From Cognatazoarcus halotolerans (lineage in GTDB: Bacteria > Pseudomonadota > Gammaproteobacteria > Burkholderiales > Rhodocyclaceae), in assembly GCF_009800965.1 (NCBI RefSeq), contig NZ_WUAF01000007.1, positions 185,092 through 249,091 of the forward strand: a stretch of 64,000 nt of DNA, read 5' to 3'. The notes under the pieces are model-generated. The model ran no database searches. It was not told the origin of the DNA and saw nothing but the letters and a program-made list of their open reading frames with translations. The position numbers were made by a program, and so were the translations under genes. This document shows, piece by piece, positions 9,019 through 18,218 of this stretch (positions are counted from its first letter, which is position 1; the number at the start of each line of letters is the position of its first letter).

Positions 9019-9027
9019 ATTCTAGCA
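9019..9027 (-). promoter_or_regulatory. Possible extended -10 promoter of the DUF3460 gene
   Basis: On the minus strand the sequence TGC-TAGAAT lies about 26 bases before the DUF3460 start codon. TAGAAT matches the -10 consensus at five of six bases and has the TGN extension. No convincing -35 hexamer is seen, which is usual for extended -10 promoters. Confidence 0.35.
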
Positions 9028-9058
9028 GTCGCACAGCGCGGAAGATACGGCCCGCGGG

Positions 9059-10783
9059 TCAGAGACGTTCCATCGCCTCGCGAATGCGGGCAGGCTCATC
9101 CATCTTGAGGATGCGCTGGACCTTGGGTGCGATGTCGCCGACGTCGGCACGCAGGATTTCCTGCTTGACCTCCAGAATCTGCGATGGGTGCATCGAGAAT
9201 TCGCGCAGCCCCATGCCGAGCAGCAGACGCGTGTAGGTGCTGTCACCAGCCAGTTCGCCGCATACCGATATCGGCAAGCCGAAGCGTGCGCAGCTCTGGA
9301 TGGTGCCGCCGATGAGTTTCAGCACGGCGGGGTGCAGCGGATCGTAGAGATGCGCGACAGCTTCGTCGGTGCGGTCGATGGCGAGGGTGTACTGGATCAG
9401 GTCGTTGGTGCCGATCGAGAGAAACTGCAGGCGCCGGATGAACATTCCGAGTGCGAGTGCGGCGGCGGGCACTTCGATCATGCCCCCGATCTCGAGATGT
9501 TCGTCATATTTCTGCTTTTTCTCGCGCAGCTGTTCGCGCGCCTGGGCGATCAGACCCAGCGTCTGGTCGATCTCGTGGGCATGGGCCAGCATCGGCACCA
9601 GCAACTTGAGCTTGCCGTAATGCGAGGCTCGCAACAGGGCACGCAACTGCGCAAGGAACATCTGCGGTTCGGCGAGCGAGAAGCGGATTGCGCGCAGGCC
9701 AAGCGCGGGATTGGGTTCGACCCGGGTGTTGATGCCTTCGAGTGCCTTGTCCGCTCCGATGTCGAGGGTGCGGATGGTGACCGGCTTGCCGGCCATGCCT
9801 TTGATGACCTTGCGATAGGCCTCGAACTGTTCTTCTTCGTCGGGCAGGGTCTCGCGGCCCATGAACAGGAATTCCGTGCGATACAGACCGATCCCGTCCG
9901 CACCGGCGGCCTTGACCTGGGCGACGTCGGTGGGGAGCTCGATATTGCCGAACAGGCCGATGGCCTCGCTGTCGAGCGTAGCGGAGCGCGCCGTCACCAG
10001 ACGCTTGAGTTTTGAGCGCTCGAGTTCGAGCTCGGCCTTGCGCAGTTGATACTCTTCGAGCACACGCTCGTCGGGTTCGATGATGACCACGCCGCGGGTG
10101 CCGTCGATGATCACCAGTTCGTCGTCCTCGACGAGGTGGCGTATGTGATGCAGCGCCACCACGGCAGGGATGCTCTGACTGCGGGCAACGATGGCGGTGT
10201 GGCTGGTCGGCCCGCCGACGTCAGTGACGAAGCCTGCGACATGATGTTCGCGGAAGCCGATCGTGTCGGCCGGCGAGAGATCGTGCGCGACCACGATGGT
10301 GCCCAGACCGTCCTTGCGCCGCGGCGGCAAATGGCCGGGACGCCCGAGCAGCACCTTGACCAGGCGTTCCACGACCTGCACCACGTCGGCCTTGCGCTCG
10401 CGCAGGTAGGCATCGTCGATCTGCTCGAACTGCTCGACGAGCAGTTCCATCTGTTGCACCAATGCCCACTCGGCGTTGCAGCGACGTTCTTCGATCAACT
10501 GCCGTGCGGCGTCCAGCAGCATCGGATCGTCGAGCAGCATGATATGCAGGTCGACGAAGGCGCCGACCTCGCTATGCCCCTGTCCCGAACCGGTCGCTGC
10601 CTTGAGACCCGCCAGCTCTCCGCGCACAGTGTCGACCGCGATGCGCAGGCGTTCGAGCTCCTTCTTCAGGTGACGCGGCTGCACATGGTAGTGATTGACT
10701 TCGAGCAGCGCATGGGAGACCAGGTGAACATGGCCAATGGCGATGCCGTGCGATACCGGTAATCCGTGCAGAGCGAAAGTCAT
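9059..10783 (-). CDS. ptsI: Phosphoenolpyruvate-protein phosphotransferase (PTS enzyme I)
   Basis: A cytoplasmic 574-residue enzyme I, normal length for the family. It takes phosphate from PEP onto its active-site histidine (His195 in GGPTSHTAIVARS) and passes it to HPr. The PEP-binding domain shows LYRTEFLFM, IRTLDIGADK and the C-terminal GTNDLIQYTLAIDRTDE and SVCGELAGD segments. It follows ptsH by 77 bases in the order EIIA, HPr, EI. No sugar permease (EIIB/EIIC) genes are present, so the chain probably serves regulation, as in many betaproteobacteria. Confidence 0.95.
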   Translation of the reverse strand: MTFALHGLPVSHGIAIGHVHLVSHALLEVNHYHVQPRHLKKELERLRIAVDTVRGELAGLKAATGSGQGHSEVGAFVDLHIMLLDDPMLLDAARQLIEERRCNAEWALVQQMELLVEQFEQIDDAYLRERKADVVQVVERLVKVLLGRPGHLPPRRKDGLGTIVVAHDLSPADTIGFREHHVAGFVTDVGGPTSHTAIVARSQSIPAVVALHHIRHLVEDDELVIIDGTRGVVIIEPDERVLEEYQLRKAELELERSKLKRLVTARSATLDSEAIGLFGNIELPTDVAQVKAAGADGIGLYRTEFLFMGRETLPDEEEQFEAYRKVIKGMAGKPVTIRTLDIGADKALEGINTRVEPNPALGLRAIRFSLAEPQMFLAQLRALLRASHYGKLKLLVPMLAHAHEIDQTLGLIAQAREQLREKKQKYDEHLEIGGMIEVPAAALALGMFIRRLQFLSIGTNDLIQYTLAIDRTDEAVAHLYDPLHPAVLKLIGGTIQSCARFGLPISVCGELAGDSTYTRLLLGMGLREFSMHPSQILEVKQEILRADVGDIAPKVQRILKMDEPARIREAMERL

Positions 10784-10860
10784 TGGCGCGTTCCGCGAGT
10801 GGTGTCCACGGGAATGTTAGCCGATGCTTGGCATGGTGGCACGCCGGTTGCGCCCCGGAT

Positions 10861-11130
10861 TTACTCTCCCTCGCCGAAATAGTCAGCGATCAGAGCCAGA
10901 ATCGCCTCGAGCGCTTCATCTTCGTCGGGGCCTTCCGTATCGACGACGATGGTGCTGCCCTTGGCTGCGGCCAGCATCATCACGCCCATGATGCTCTTCG
11001 CATTGACCCGGCGGCCATTGCGTTCCAGCATGACTTCGGCCTTGAAGTTGCTCGCAGTCTGGGTCAGTTTGGCCGAGGCGCGGGCATGAAGGCCAAGTTT
11101 GTTGATGATTTCGGCATCTGCGCGGGGCAT
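10861..11130 (-). CDS. ptsH: PTS phosphocarrier protein HPr
   Basis: An 89-residue HPr with the phosphorylated histidine at position 15 (LGLHARASAKL) and a serine at position 46 (AKSIMGVMML), the site used by HPr kinase in species that have one. It sits between the EIIA gene (seven bases upstream) and ptsI, so the three form one phosphorelay unit. Confidence 0.95.
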   Translation of the reverse strand: MPRADAEIINKLGLHARASAKLTQTASNFKAEVMLERNGRRVNAKSIMGVMMLAAAKGSTIVVDTEGPDEDEALEAILALIADYFGEGE

Positions 11131-11137
11131 TTTTTCC

Positions 11138-11521
11138 TCAGGTGATGTGAACCACGCCGTCGCAGGCTCCCGAGACGGCGCGTTGAATCAGGGTTCTGAA
11201 ATCTTTCTCGCGGTAGGTGAGCGCCCGCAACAGCATTGGCAGATTGACGCCCGAAACGGCCTCGATCCGGTTTTTCTCCAGCAGCTTCATGGCCACGTTC
11301 GACGGAGTCGCGCCGAACAGGTCGGTCAGGATCAGCACGCCGTCACCCGAGTCGACCATCTCCTTCATGCGCTGTGCCAGCGGCACCAGGTCAAGCGGAT
11401 CGTCCTGGGCGGCGATGCCCAGTTGCGCAATCTGCGGCGGACGGCGGTTGAGTACGTGGCAGGCGCACTGGAGCAGCGATTCGCCCAGACTGCCGTGGGT
11501 AATCAGCAGGATGCCGATCAT
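11138..11521 (-). CDS. PTS EIIA component, mannose family
   Basis: A 127-residue mannose-type EIIA domain protein. The phosphorylated histidine is His9 in ILLITHGSLGES, and VLILTDLFGATPSNVA is the typical second motif. No EIIB, EIIC or EIID partner is nearby, so it is probably a regulatory terminal acceptor of the EI-HPr chain and not a sugar importer. It begins only 12 bases after the end of spoT, suggesting co-transcription with the ppGpp enzyme. The regulated target cannot be read from sequence. Confidence 0.9.
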   Translation of the reverse strand: MIGILLITHGSLGESLLQCACHVLNRRPPQIAQLGIAAQDDPLDLVPLAQRMKEMVDSGDGVLILTDLFGATPSNVAMKLLEKNRIEAVSGVNLPMLLRALTYREKDFRTLIQRAVSGACDGVVHIT

Positions 11522-11533
11522 CGCCGCCCCCCG

Positions 11534-13744
11534 TCAGCTGACCGTGCCATCGCCCCTGGTCCGCATGATGCGCACCACTTCGGGAATCCGCCGTATTCCC
11601 TTGAGCAGGCGCGCGAGATGGATCCGGTCAGTTACCTGAAGGGTGAACTGGAGGCTGGAGTAGGGCACCTGTTCGGAATCCATGCGCACATGCTGGATGT
11701 TCGCGTTGTTCTCGGCGATCGCATTGGCCACCTTGGCCAATACACCGCGCGCGTCGTGGGTAAGGACCCGGATCGAGACATCGAAGTGTCGGCCGTCGGT
11801 ATGTTCCCACTCCACGTCCACCCAGCGTCCGCGTTCGCCGCGCAGCCGCTGGATGGTCGGGCAGTCATGCACGTGCACCTCGAGACCCTGGCCCTTGCGG
11901 ATGATGCCGATGATCGGATCTCCGGGGATTGGCTGGCAGCATTTTGCCAGCTGCACCGCGATGCCTTCGCTGCCGCGGATCAGGATGGCGCCGGCAGGCT
12001 TGGGCTTGACGACGTCGGGCCGGCCGGTCTCCATGTCCTGGGCCTCGGCCAGACGGCGGGCGACGATGACCGGCAGCCGCTTGCCGAGGCCGATGTCGGT
12101 GAAGATTTCCTTGCGGTTGCGCACGCCGCGGTCGCGCAGGAAGCGGTCCCAGGCGAATATGCTGATCTGCCCAAGCGTCAGCCCGTGGGGCCGCAAAGCC
12201 TGATTGAGCAGGCGCTCGCCGAGTGCGGACGATTCTTCCTGCTGGACGTTCTTGAGGAAGTGGCGGATCTGGGCACGGGCCTTGCCGGTACGCACATAGG
12301 ACAGCCAGGCGGGATTCGGGCTGGCATGCGCGGCGGTGATGATTTCCACCTGGTCGCCGTTGCGCAGTTCGGTCCGCAATGGCATGAGTTCCGCATTGAT
12401 GCGGCAGGCCACGCAGCGATTGCCGACATCGGTGTGTACTGCGTAGGCAAAATCAACCGATGTCGAGCCGCGTGGCATCGAGAAAATCTTTCCCTTGGGC
12501 GAGAAAACATAGACTTCCCCCGGGAAAAGATCGATCTTGACGTGCTCGAGAAACTCCGCGGAGTCTCCGCTCGCGTTCTGCAACTCCAGGAGCGACTGCA
12601 GCCACGAGGTGGTCTTGTGCTGGAGTTCGGAGAGGGTCTTCTCGTCTTCCTTGTAGAGCCAGTGCGAGGCCACGCCGGTTTCGGCAATGTGGTGCATCTC
12701 GTGGGTGCGGATCTGGACTTCCACCGGTGTGCCGAACGGTCCGATCAGGGTGGTATGGAGCGACTGGTAGCCGTTGCCCTTGGGTATCGCGATGTAGTCC
12801 TTGAACTTGCCGGGCACCGGTTTGTAGAGGCCATGCAGCGCACCGAGGGCGAGATAGCAGGTGGCGGTGTCGGTGACGATCACCCTGAAGCCGTAGATGT
12901 CGAGGACCTGCGAGAAGGACAGACGCTTTTCCAGCATCTTGCGGTAGATGCCGTACAGATGCTTTTCGCGGCCCTGGATCTCAGCCGCGATGCCCCATTG
13001 CGGAAGCCGTTCCTCGATCGCGGCAAGGACCTTGCTGACCACCTCGCGGCGGTTGCCGCGGGCGGCGCGGATGGCCTTGGCAAGTACCCGGTAGCGCATC
13101 GGATACTTGTGCATGAAGGACAGTTCCTGCAGCTCGCGGTAGAGCGCGTTGAGGCCCAGGCGGTTGGCGATCGGCGCGTAGATCTCGAGCGTCTCGCTGG
13201 CGATGCGGCGCTGCTTGGAGGGGCGCACATAGTCGAGCGTGCGCATGTTGTGCAGGCGATCGGCCAGCTTGATGAGGATCACGCGCAGATCGCTGGCCAT
13301 CGCCAGCAGCATCTTGCGGAAGTTTTCGGCTTGCGCTTCTTCCTGGCTGCGGAACTCGATCTTGTCGAGCTTGGAGAGGCCGTCGACAAGTTCGGCGGTG
13401 ACCTTGCCGAAGCGATCGGCGATTTCCTGCTTGGCGACGGTGGTGTCTTCCATCACGTCGTGCAGCAGTGCCGCGGTCAGCGCCTGAGCGTCGAGGCGCC
13501 AGCCGGCGACCAGTTCGGTTACCGCTACCGGATGGGTGATGTAGGGTTCGCCACTGATGCGGAACTGGCCGCTGTGGGCCTGGGCGGCGAAATGATAGGC
13601 CGCCTCGACCCTGCCGACGTCTTCGGGTCGGAGGTATTCCGAGATCGTCTTCTTGAGTCGCTCGAAATCGAGCGAAAGAACACTGGATCGTGGTGTTTCG
13701 ATCAGAACTTCGGGAACGGTGGAGCTGCTGCCGGCCATGTCCAC
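11534..13744 (-). CDS. spoT: Bifunctional (p)ppGpp synthetase/hydrolase
   Basis: A 736-residue RelA/SpoT homologue. The HD hydrolase domain is intact (ALLHDVMEDT, His95-Asp96). The synthetase domain contains YRKMLEKRLSF, DIYGFRVIV and GYQSLHTTLIGPFG; a TGS domain lies around 400-460 and a C-terminal ACT domain (FDVSIRVLTHDARGVLAKVA). Both catalytic halves look active, so this is a SpoT/Rsh-type enzyme. It follows rpoZ by 21 bases in the conserved gmk-rpoZ-spoT order. The gene after it is a PTS EIIA gene rather than the trmH, recG or ridA often found there. Confidence 0.95.
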   Translation of the reverse strand: MDMAGSSSTVPEVLIETPRSSVLSLDFERLKKTISEYLRPEDVGRVEAAYHFAAQAHSGQFRISGEPYITHPVAVTELVAGWRLDAQALTAALLHDVMEDTTVAKQEIADRFGKVTAELVDGLSKLDKIEFRSQEEAQAENFRKMLLAMASDLRVILIKLADRLHNMRTLDYVRPSKQRRIASETLEIYAPIANRLGLNALYRELQELSFMHKYPMRYRVLAKAIRAARGNRREVVSKVLAAIEERLPQWGIAAEIQGREKHLYGIYRKMLEKRLSFSQVLDIYGFRVIVTDTATCYLALGALHGLYKPVPGKFKDYIAIPKGNGYQSLHTTLIGPFGTPVEVQIRTHEMHHIAETGVASHWLYKEDEKTLSELQHKTTSWLQSLLELQNASGDSAEFLEHVKIDLFPGEVYVFSPKGKIFSMPRGSTSVDFAYAVHTDVGNRCVACRINAELMPLRTELRNGDQVEIITAAHASPNPAWLSYVRTGKARAQIRHFLKNVQQEESSALGERLLNQALRPHGLTLGQISIFAWDRFLRDRGVRNRKEIFTDIGLGKRLPVIVARRLAEAQDMETGRPDVVKPKPAGAILIRGSEGIAVQLAKCCQPIPGDPIIGIIRKGQGLEVHVHDCPTIQRLRGERGRWVDVEWEHTDGRHFDVSIRVLTHDARGVLAKVANAIAENNANIQHVRMDSEQVPYSSLQFTLQVTDRIHLARLLKGIRRIPEVVRIMRTRGDGTVS

Positions 13745-13765
13745 TCCTCCGTCCCCCCGCGGGGA

Positions 13766-13981
13766 TCAGGCCTGGCCGCGGTTGAGCATTTCCAGTCCGA
13801 CCTTGCCGGCGGCGATCTCGCGCAACGCGACGACGGTCGGTTTGTCCTTGTCGGACTTGTCGATCTCGAGTTGCGGCGTCGCGCCGACCGTCAATTGACG
13901 GGCGCGGTAGGTGGCCACGAGGGTCAACTGGAAACGGTTGGGGATACGTTCGAGGCAGTCCTCGACGGTGATGCGGGCCAT
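13766..13981 (-). CDS. rpoZ: RNA polymerase omega subunit
   Basis: A 71-residue omega subunit beginning [19 protein letters not shown], the typical conserved start, with RARQLTVG and [13 protein letters not shown] later. It assists RNA polymerase assembly and, in proteobacteria, forms part of a ppGpp-binding site, which fits its place between gmk and spoT. The gap to gmk is three bases. It is slightly short compared with E. coli omega (91), as in other betaproteobacteria. Confidence 0.95.
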   Translation of the reverse strand: MARITVEDCLERIPNRFQLTLVATYRARQLTVGATPQLEIDKSDKDKPTVVALREIAAGKVGLEMLNRGQA

Positions 13982-13984
13982 GGT

Positions 13985-14599
13985 TCAGTCCTGTTCTAGA
14001 TAATCGAAATAACCTGGATGTCGCGCCCGTTGCTTGGTGTAGCGCAGGCGCGAGGCACGCACGACAGACACCAGATCGTCGAGCGCGACGTGTAATTCGT
14101 TGTTGATTATAACGTAGTCGAATTCGCCTACATGACGCATCTCGCTTCGCGCGCCAAGCATTCGCCGCGCAATCGTCGATTCGCTGTCGGTGCCGCGCCC
14201 GACCAGCCTGTTCTCCAGCTCTTCCATCGAAGGGGGCATGATGAATACCCCGACCGCCTGCGGGAACACCTTGCGCACCTGCTGCGCGCCTTGCCAGTCG
14301 ATCTCGAGCAGGATGTCGTGATCCTTCTCGATCTGTTCCTTGATCCACACCTTCGAGGTCGCGTAGTAGTTGCCGTGGACCTCGGCCCACTCGAGAAATT
14401 CGCCCGCGTCGCGCAGTGCCTTGAAGGTCTGCACGTCCACGAAATGATAATCACCGCCGTCGCGCTCGCCGGCACGCGGCACGCGGGTGGTGTAGGAAAT
14501 CGACAGCCGCACCTGGTGGTCGCGCCGAAGCAGGCTGCGCACCAGGGTAGTCTTGCCGGCGCCCGACGGGGCGGTGATGATGAACAGGGTTCCGGACAC
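13985..14599 (-). CDS. gmk: Guanylate kinase
   Basis: A 204-residue enzyme that phosphorylates GMP to GDP using ATP. It has the P-loop ITAPSGAGKTTLV at residues 8-20, the GMP-binding segment SISYTTRVPRAGERDG and EIDWQGAQQVR. The length is normal. It is the second gene of the yicC-gmk-rpoZ-spoT run, 41 bases after yicC. It supplies the guanine nucleotide pool from which SpoT makes ppGpp. Confidence 0.95.
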   Translation of the reverse strand: MSGTLFIITAPSGAGKTTLVRSLLRRDHQVRLSISYTTRVPRAGERDGGDYHFVDVQTFKALRDAGEFLEWAEVHGNYYATSKVWIKEQIEKDHDILLEIDWQGAQQVRKVFPQAVGVFIMPPSMEELENRLVGRGTDSESTIARRMLGARSEMRHVGEFDYVIINNELHVALDDLVSVVRASRLRYTKQRARHPGYFDYLEQD

Positions 14600-14640
14600 G
14601 GGATGGCTCCGCAGGGCCCCGGCGAGTGGCCGGGCGGGGG

Positions 14641-15507
14641 TTATTCGATGTTTTGCACCTGCTCGCGCATTTGCTCGATCAGCAGCTTGAACTCCATGGC
14701 GATACCGGTGAGTTCTGACGAGAAGGATTTCGAGCCGAGGGTATTTGCCTCACGGTTGAGTTCCTGCATGAGGAAATCCAGCCGTTTCCCGGAAGCGCCG
14801 CCGGACGACAGGATGCGTTCGACCTCGTCGAGGTGGGTGTTGAGGCGCGCCAACTCCTCCGCAACGTCGACCCGCTGGGCAAAGACCGCGACTTCCTGGC
14901 GGATCCGATCCTCATCCAGCCCCGCCATCGCTTCTCTCAGGCGGGTCGCCAGCTTTTCCTGGTGCTCACTCACCTGACGTGGAATGATCGGTGCAGCATG
15001 GGCTACCAGCTCGCGCATCCTGGCAACCCGCTCGAGGATCACCGCGGCCAGCTTTTCGCCTTCGCGGCGACGCGTTGCGAGCATGTCCTGGATGGCGGCC
15101 TGGGCGATTTCGAGCAGGGCCGGCTGCATTTCGTCGAAGCCGATGCTGTCGTCGGAGAGCATGCCGGGCCAGCGCAGCACCTCGGCGACCGACAAGGGCG
15201 CGGCTTCCGGCAGGCTGGTCCGAACCGTCGCCTGCGCACGCTCCAGTTGACCCAGCAAGCCGGTGTTCAGCGAAAGATCACGCGGCGCCGAGGTGTTGAC
15301 CTGCAGGTTGAGGCGACATTCGACCTTGCCGCGATTGAGTTTTGCGCCGATCAGTTCGCGCAGCCTGGGTTCGATCTGGCGCAGGTCTTCGGCGACGCGG
15401 AAGATCAGGTCGAGGTAACGAGAATTGACACTTCGTAGCTCGAGATGGAGAGTGATGGGGCCGAGGTCGCGGCTCTGAACCGCGAAGCCGGTCATGCTGT
15501 GGATCAT
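14641..15507 (-). CDS. yicC: YicC-family endoribonuclease
   Basis: A 288-residue YicC protein, almost the same length as the E. coli protein (287), which has been described as an endoribonuclease. It begins MIHSMTGFAVQSRDLG, has LRSVNSRYLDL at about 30, and a C-terminal DUF1732 segment with GKRLDFLMQELNREANTLGSKS. The frame is open to 15561, but the ATG at 15507 gives the conserved family start. It is first in the yicC-gmk-rpoZ-spoT run and divergent from the kinase gene with 93 bases between. Confidence 0.92.
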   Translation of the reverse strand: MIHSMTGFAVQSRDLGPITLHLELRSVNSRYLDLIFRVAEDLRQIEPRLRELIGAKLNRGKVECRLNLQVNTSAPRDLSLNTGLLGQLERAQATVRTSLPEAAPLSVAEVLRWPGMLSDDSIGFDEMQPALLEIAQAAIQDMLATRRREGEKLAAVILERVARMRELVAHAAPIIPRQVSEHQEKLATRLREAMAGLDEDRIRQEVAVFAQRVDVAEELARLNTHLDEVERILSSGGASGKRLDFLMQELNREANTLGSKSFSSELTGIAMEFKLLIEQMREQVQNIE

Positions 15508-15600
15508 GGTGTATTCCCGTAAAGCCGCGGTATCGCGCTTTACAGCGCCGGTTGCAAACAAGACAATGCCGCGGAAACGCGAATCTTAGCGCCCCTGCCG

Positions 15601-16548
15601 ATGGCCTCTCAAGCGAATTACCCCCTGCCCTCCGGCTTCGCGCTGGAGCATTACCGTATCGAGCGGCAACTTTCGCTTGGGGGATTTTCCATTGTCTATC
15701 TCGCCTACGACGAGGATGGCACGCCGGTGGCCATCAAGGAATATCTGCCGAACTCGCTGGCCTTGCGCAAGGAGGGCGAGATAACGCCGACGATTCCGAG
15801 TGACAGTCAGGCGGCCTTCCGCTACGGCATGAAGTGCTTTTTCGAGGAGGGGCGCTCGCTTGCGCGGCTGATGCACCCCAACGTCGTGAGGGTGCTCAAC
15901 TTCTTCCGCGCAAACGGTACGGTGTACATGGTGATGCAGTTCGAACGCGGCCGCACCATGCATGACTACATCCAGAAGCACAAGGGCGACATCAGCGAGA
16001 GATTCCTGCGCGGGGTGTTCACTCGCATGCTCAACGGTCTGCGGGAAGTGCACGCCCACAAGTTGCTGCATCTGGACATCAAGCCTTCGAACATTTACCT
16101 GCGTACCGACGGTACGCCGGTATTGCTCGACTTCGGGGCGGCCCGGCAGACGCTGGTCTCAGACCAGCCGATTCTCAAGCCGATGTACACCCCCGGGTTT
16201 GCGTCGCCAGAGCAGCTGAATGGTCGAGAGGGCCTGGGGCCGTGGAGCGATATCTACAGTGTCGGGGCCAGTCTCTTTGCATGCCTGGCCGGCGCGGCAC
16301 CACTGCGGGCCGACCAGCGGACCCGGAAGGACGAGTTGATCCCGGCAGAGAAACAGTTCGCCGGGCGCTACAGCCGGCAGTTGCTGCAGACCGTGGATTG
16401 GTGTCTGCACCTTGACCATCTGAAGCGGCCGCAGAGCGTCTATGCGCTGCAAAAGGCCCTCGCGCGACGCTTTGGCGACGATCCGGTGCCCGCATCCTGG
16501 TTCACCGACTGGTCGAGCCGCCTACGTACATTCATCGGACGCCAATGA
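15601..16548 (+). CDS. Soluble Ser/Thr protein kinase (Hanks type, non-RD)
   Basis: A 315-residue cytoplasmic kinase with no membrane segment or sensor domain. The ATP lysine is Lys46 (VAIKEY), the catalytic loop is HLDIKPSN (157-164) and the magnesium motif is DFGAAR (177-182). The usual arginine before the catalytic aspartate is a leucine, so it is a non-RD kinase, and the glycine loop is degenerate (LSLGGFSIVY). It overlaps the PP2C gene by four bases, so kinase and phosphatase are made together. There is no clear ribosome binding site before the ATG. The substrates are unknown. Confidence 0.92.
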   Translation: MASQANYPLPSGFALEHYRIERQLSLGGFSIVYLAYDEDGTPVAIKEYLPNSLALRKEGEITPTIPSDSQAAFRYGMKCFFEEGRSLARLMHPNVVRVLNFFRANGTVYMVMQFERGRTMHDYIQKHKGDISERFLRGVFTRMLNGLREVHAHKLLHLDIKPSNIYLRTDGTPVLLDFGAARQTLVSDQPILKPMYTPGFASPEQLNGREGLGPWSDIYSVGASLFACLAGAAPLRADQRTRKDELIPAEKQFAGRYSRQLLQTVDWCLHLDHLKRPQSVYALQKALARRFGDDPVPASWFTDWSSRLRTFIGRQ

Positions 16549-17468
16549 AATTCACCATCTTTCAGGAAAGCCGGGTCGGACAGCGACGTACCAATCAGGA
16601 CCGGGTCGCATATTGCTACTCGCGCGAGGCTCTGCTCATGATCCTTGCCGATGGCATGGGCGGGCATCTGCATGGCGAGGTTGCAGCGCAGATCGCGGTG
16701 CAGTTCGTGACCCAGTCGTTCCAGCGCGAAGCCAAGCCCAGCCTGCCGGACGTCGTGCTGTTCCTGTCGCGCGTGCTGTCGAGCGCCCATCATGCGATCC
16801 TCGATTACGCCTTTGACAAGAATCTGCCCGATGCGCCGCGCACCACGGTGGTCGCCTGCATCGTCCAGGATAGCCAGGCCTACTGGGCGCACGCGGGTGA
16901 CTCGCGTCTCTACCTGTTCCGCCGGGGCGGGGTCGCCGCGCAGACGCGCGATCACTCGCGGGTGCAGATGATGATGGACCAGGGCCTGCTCGACGCGGAG
17001 AGTGCCGCCAAGCATCCCGGTCGCAACCGTATCTACAGCTGCCTCGGCGGCAGTCATTCACCGCAGATCGAGTTCTCCAAGCGCACCCCGCTGCACAAGG
17101 GGGACGTGATCGCGATGTGTTCCGACGGCGTGTGGGGCCCGATCCAGACCGACGTGCTGTCGCGCGGGCTATCCGGCCCCAACCTGATGCAGGCGGTGCC
17201 GCGGGTCATGGACATTGCCGAGGAAAAGGCCGGCACGACCTGCGACAATCTCTCGCTGATCGCCATGCACTGGGACGAGGACTTTGCCGAGGATTCCGCG
17301 GAAACGGTTTCCACCCAGACCATGGCGCTCGGCTCGTTTACCACCCAGATGGAAGGCTTTGCGCGCACCCGGCCCCAGGGCGTACCGGGCGTTGAAGAGC
17401 TCTCGGACGACGAGATCGAGCGTGCGATCCAGGAGATCAACTCCGCCATCCAGAAATTCTCGAAGTAG
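16545..17468 (+). CDS. PP2C-type Ser/Thr protein phosphatase
   Basis: A 307-residue metal-dependent phosphatase. The metal-binding motifs are all present: TNQDR (16-20), [12 protein letters not shown] (about 35), [18 protein letters not shown] and [11 protein letters not shown]. The catalytic domain ends near residue 245; a polar tail follows, with a predicted helix at the end ([16 protein letters not shown]). Translationally coupled to the upstream kinase, it presumably reverses that kinase's phosphorylation. Eight bases separate it from rph. Confidence 0.93.
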   Translation: MKFTIFQESRVGQRRTNQDRVAYCYSREALLMILADGMGGHLHGEVAAQIAVQFVTQSFQREAKPSLPDVVLFLSRVLSSAHHAILDYAFDKNLPDAPRTTVVACIVQDSQAYWAHAGDSRLYLFRRGGVAAQTRDHSRVQMMMDQGLLDAESAAKHPGRNRIYSCLGGSHSPQIEFSKRTPLHKGDVIAMCSDGVWGPIQTDVLSRGLSGPNLMQAVPRVMDIAEEKAGTTCDNLSLIAMHWDEDFAEDSAETVSTQTMALGSFTTQMEGFARTRPQGVPGVEELSDDEIERAIQEINSAIQKFSK

Positions 17469-17476
17469 GAAGAACA

Positions 17477-18193
17477 ATGAGACCCAGTCACAGACGTCCG
17501 GACGAGATGCGCCCGGTGCGCATCACCCGCGGTTTCACCCGACATGCGGAAGGTTCGGTGCTGATCGAATTCGGCGATACCCGGGTGCTGTGCACCGCCA
17601 GTGTGGAGGAGTCGGTGCCGGGCTTCCTGCGCGGCAAGGGGCAGGGCTGGCTGACCGCCGAGTACGGTATGCTGCCGCGCTCGACTCACACCCGCAGCGC
17701 CCGCGAGGCGGCTCGCGGCAAGCAAAGCGGCCGTACCCAGGAGATCCAGCGGCTGATCGGCCGCAGTCTGCGTGCGGTGGTCGATCTCGAGAAGCTCGGG
17801 GAGCGTCAGGTCATCATCGACTGCGATGTGCTGCAGGCCGACGGCGGTACCCGTACTGCGTCGATCACGGGGGCCTGCGTGGCCGTCGCCGATGCGTTGA
17901 ACGGGCTGGTCGCACGCGGTCTGCTGGCCGCCAGCCCAATGAACGACTTCGTCGCCGCGGTGTCAGTGGGCATGTATGAGGGCGTTCCGGTTCTCGATCT
18001 CGACTATCCCGAGGATTCGGGCTGCGAGACCGACATGAACGTGGTCATGACCGGCTCGGGTGGTTTCGTCGAAGTGCAGGGCACTGCCGAGGGCAAGCCT
18101 TTCCGTCGCGACGAGCTCGACTGCCTGCTCCAACTCGCGTCGAACGGGATCGCTCACCTGGTCGGTCTGCAGCGCGAGGCCCTGAAAGACTGA
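17477..18193 (+). CDS. rph: Ribonuclease PH
   Basis: A 238-residue phosphorolytic 3' exonuclease that trims tRNA precursors. It has the family start [14 protein letters not shown], then [17 protein letters not shown] and the phosphate-binding [17 protein letters not shown] segment, and [18 protein letters not shown] residues (here [14 protein letters not shown]). The length equals the E. coli protein. The ATG has an AGGAAG ribosome binding site. It lies in the conserved order phosphatase, rph, rdgB, hemW. Confidence 0.96.
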   Translation: MRPSHRRPDEMRPVRITRGFTRHAEGSVLIEFGDTRVLCTASVEESVPGFLRGKGQGWLTAEYGMLPRSTHTRSAREAARGKQSGRTQEIQRLIGRSLRAVVDLEKLGERQVIIDCDVLQADGGTRTASITGACVAVADALNGLVARGLLAASPMNDFVAAVSVGMYEGVPVLDLDYPEDSGCETDMNVVMTGSGGFVEVQGTAEGKPFRRDELDCLLQLASNGIAHLVGLQREALKD

Positions 18194-18218
18194 AGCTTCT
18201 TTCCCGGGAGAGTATCCG

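Noticed and set aside
11138..11521. A mannose uptake PTS
   Set aside because: Only the EIIA part is present; no EIIB, EIIC or EIID gene is adjacent, so a transport role is not supported.
11099..13999. A 966-codon open frame on the plus strand
   Set aside because: It lies antisense to spoT and rpoZ, which are certain. Long open antisense frames are common in GC-rich genes, and the product is His/Gln/Asp-rich without any domain.
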